Source of the DNA: an uncultured Porphyromonadaceae bacterium | GTDB lineage: Bacteria; Bacteroidota; Bacteroidia; Bacteroidales; Muribaculaceae | NCBI GenBank assembly: GCA_900555165.1 | Contig: USKE01000084.1 | Span: 1 to 8,634 of the forward strand | Length of the DNA: 8,634 nt | Reading direction: 5' to 3' | Part shown: one piece after another, positions 7,433 through 8,634 of the stretch | Position numbering within the stretch: position 1 is the stretch's first letter | Layout: the number at the start of each line of letters is the position of its first letter | Notes under the pieces: model-generated | Database searches by the model: none | What the model was told of the DNA's origin: nothing | Seen by the model: the letters and a program-made list of their open reading frames with translations, nothing else | Made by a program: the position numbers and the translations under genes

Positions 7433-7862
7433 TGTAACGTACCCCTCGATGCTTGAGCCGTTCGCGCTCACCGGATATAATGTGTACCGCGACGGCGTGA
7501 AAGTCGCCTCTGTCGCCGAAGGCTCGTTCACCGACGGCGGCGTGGAGCTTGGCCGCACATACACTTACACGGTCGAGGCTCTTGACGGCGACAAGCCATA
7601 CGCAATGTCGCGTCCCGTGACCGTCGTGCATGACAATTCGGCCATCGACGGCATCGGTAACGCATCGGCAATGGTGCGCGGCATCAAGGGTGGTATCGAG
7701 CTTACCGGTCTCGCAGGCCGCGGGGTCAGCGTGTTCGACATGGCCGGGCGGCTTGTAGCCCGTCGCGACGCTGTCGGCCAGGCTGAGGTCGTGCCCGTCG
7801 ACGCAGGCATATATCTGGTAGTGGCCGACGGTGGCATGCGCGCAAAAGTCACCGTGCTGTAA
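7371..7862 (+). CDS. 3' part of the adhesin-like gene after a frameshift: FN3 end and T9SS sorting domain
   Basis: This frame continues the preceding gene after a one-base shift. From GIHYVSRDMFGILIDDV (starting at 7386) it gives the last strands of the choice-of-anchor jelly roll, including the typical IDDV ending. Then comes the rest of a fibronectin III domain (LTGYNVYRDGVKVAS, then GRTYTYTVEAL). The final 65 residues or so form a T9SS type A sorting domain (VSVFDMAGRLVARR, then DAGIYLVVADG and KVTVL). There is no credible start codon or signal peptide; the first possible start in this frame is a TTG at 7332, inside nonsense sequence. Removing one C from the C4 run at 7371-7374 would join both frames smoothly, though the exact site cannot be fixed. 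Without repair, the upstream product would lack its sorting tail and would probably not be secreted by T9SS. Confidence 0.8.
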   Translation, partial: PRVPCGIHYVSRDMFGILIDDVTYPSMLEPFALTGYNVYRDGVKVASVAEGSFTDGGVELGRTYTYTVEALDGDKPYAMSRPVTVVHDNSAIDGIGNASAMVRGIKGGIELTGLAGRGVSVFDMAGRLVARRDAVGQAEVVPVDAGIYLVVADGGMRAKVTVL

Positions 7863-7874
7863 CCGCAGGAAAGT

Positions 7875-7918
7875 CCATATCACACAGGAGGCCCTGCGGG
7901 GCCTCCTGTGTGATATGG
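7875..7918. terminator. Perfect 20-bp hairpin, bidirectional terminator between convergent genes
   Basis: The arms 7875-7894 and 7899-7918 are perfectly complementary over 20 bp around a TGCG loop, with a GC-rich top (AGGAGGCCC/GGGCCTCCT). It starts 12 bases after the plus-strand stop (7862) and ends 2 bases before the minus-strand stop (7921), the ideal place to end both transcripts. No T-tract follows on either strand, so termination strength is uncertain. The hairpin could also protect both 3' ends from nucleases. Confidence 0.8.
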
Positions 7919-7920
7919 TA

Positions 7921-8331
7921 TCAGTGTTTGAGGACGCGGCAGGCCTGGTTGCGGGCCTTCACGATATAGATGCTGTCGGGGAGACCGGCCACGTTGAGCG
8001 TGCCGGCGGTGCCATTGATGGTGCCGCGGTGTGCGAGCATGCCGTTCATGGCGTAGACGGTGACCTCGCCGATGGTGTCGTTGGCGCTCACGGCAAGTGT
8101 GCCCGAACCGGCGCCGAGCGTCACGGTCATGTTGAAGTCAGCGTCGGCGTTGACGGCAGCTATGGCGTTGGTGGTGTTGTCGCCGTCAATCTGCACGCGG
8201 TTCGAGAACGCCTCGAAAGGCTCGTTGCCGGTGTTGGCGCGCTTTGTGGTGATTTTGTACTGATAGATGCCGGGGTCGAGGACCTTGTCATCCTTTATCT
8301 CGGTGCCTTTGACCGACTCGCGCGGCTGGTG
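7921..8331 (-). CDS. C-terminal part of a T9SS cargo protein, after a homopolymer frameshift
   Basis: Read on the minus strand, this frame gives a beta-rich segment (PRESVKGTEIKDDK, LDPGIYQYKITTKRAN, FEAFSNRVQIDGDN) that looks like the end of an FN3-like domain. It is followed by a T9SS type A sorting domain, FNMTVTLGAGSGTLAVSAN through EVTVYAMNGMLAHRG, then GLPDSIYIVKARNQ and the final RVLKH. The internal ATG at 8196 is unlikely to be the true start, because conserved-looking sequence continues upstream in frame to about 8331, where it joins the other fragment. No signal peptide is visible because the 5' end of the gene is not in this window. It converges on the adhesin gene, sharing the hairpin at 7875-7918. 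The function of the missing N-terminal part is unknown. Confidence 0.72.
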   Translation of the reverse strand, partial: HQPRESVKGTEIKDDKVLDPGIYQYKITTKRANTGNEPFEAFSNRVQIDGDNTTNAIAAVNADADFNMTVTLGAGSGTLAVSANDTIGEVTVYAMNGMLAHRGTINGTAGTLNVAGLPDSIYIVKARNQACRVLKH

Positions 8332-8564
8332 GGGGGGCCCTCGGCCACGAACTCGGGGTTACCCTTCGTGCCGTCGGGGTAGATGCGGATGCGCTCTATC
8401 CTGTAATAGGTGACGTCGCCGTAGGTCCGGGCATCCTCGTCGGCAGGGAAACCGTTTACCAGAGGAATCTCGTACGAGTAGTGGATATGGCTGTCGTCAG
8501 CCTTGCCGATATAGATGTTGGGGCCACCCTTCTCCTGATAGAAGAGCATGAACGAGGCGCCGTG
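8331..8564 (-). CDS. Internal fragment of the same minus-strand secreted protein, before the frameshift
   Basis: This frame (MLFYQEKGGPNIYIGK from the ATG at 8549, later RTYGDVTYYRIERIRIYPDG) is a beta-rich segment. It ends usefully at PEFVAEGPP, then hits a stop at about 8295 after a nonsense tail. At 8331-8337 a run of seven G (seven C on the coding strand) coincides with the break. Adding one C makes the frame flow into the sorting-domain fragment through an EGPPHQPRESV sequence. Upstream, HGASF precedes the ATG, and an in-frame TGA lies at 8565-8567. There is no signal peptide or promoter, so ATG 8549 is probably internal and the true N-terminus has been lost at the window edge. I cannot name the family. 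Confidence 0.6.
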
Positions 8565-8634
8565 TCAAATGCCGAATCCCCTAAAGTCAAAGTCGAAACG
8601 CAATTTTCACCTGCATAGCCCCATATATTTTGAG
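8565..8634. other. Window-edge sequence that does not continue the minus-strand gene
   Basis: The last 70 bases are more AT-rich than the gene beside them. On the minus strand they give only short peptides bounded by stops (for example FDFDFRGFGI then TGA at 8565-8567). No known feature is recognised. Either the gene carries a nonsense mutation here, or the sequence switches to unrelated DNA at a junction near 8565. Confidence 0.4.

Noticed and set aside
7831..8382. 183-codon plus-strand open frame over the minus-strand gene
   Set aside because: It is a shadow of the T9SS-tail gene and spans the terminator hairpin; there is no family resemblance.
1..8551. Shared AAGAGCATGA at 1-10 and 8542-8551, possible terminal repeat or circular contig
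   Set aside because: The match is only 10 bases and diverges at once. Each copy fits the coding sequence around it, so chance is enough.

Overview
The window looks like a metagenome-derived contig from a gut Bacteroidales bacterium, most plausibly the Muribaculaceae/Porphyromonadaceae side. Four things point there. Promoter -7 elements have the Bacteroidetes TAnnTTTG form. AT-rich leaders replace Shine-Dalgarno sites. Secreted proteins end in type IX secretion (T9SS) C-terminal domains. The protein families are a gingipain-like C25 peptidase, a BspA-type leucine-rich-repeat protein and choice-of-anchor/fibronectin adhesins. No rRNA, tRNA, CRISPR array, transposase or phage gene is visible.

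Layout. Bases 1-477 (+) hold one open frame made of two unrelated pieces: an internal fragment of isoleucyl-tRNA synthetase joined near base 196 to the C-terminal half of an O-methyltransferase. Bases 478-779 are non-coding and carry a good promoter. Bases 780-4406 (+) are a two-gene unit with a 9-base gap: a secreted C25 cysteine peptidase with its catalytic His and Cys in place, then a secreted BspA-like LRR protein. Bases 4407-4633 are non-coding, with an inverted repeat and a TATATTTG element. Bases 4634-7862 (+) encode a large secreted multidomain adhesin-like protein, broken by a frameshift near 7365-7385. A perfect 20-bp hairpin (7875-7918) separates it from a convergent minus-strand gene (8564-7921). 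That gene is the C-terminal part of another T9SS cargo protein and is itself frameshifted at a G7/C7 homopolymer.

How the genes relate. Apart from the chimeric first ORF, every gene appears to encode a secreted protein with a T9SS-type tail, so the region is a small cluster of surface or exported proteins. The peptidase and LRR protein are probably co-transcribed and may act together at the cell surface, for example in host-protein digestion and adhesion; that functional link is inference. The peptidase/LRR block is visibly more AT-rich than the adhesin block beside it.

Limits. Both window ends look chimeric or damaged and two genes carry single-frame breaks, so assembly or sequencing error must be excluded before any of these oddities is read as biology. 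I did not find a convincing new multi-gene system here.
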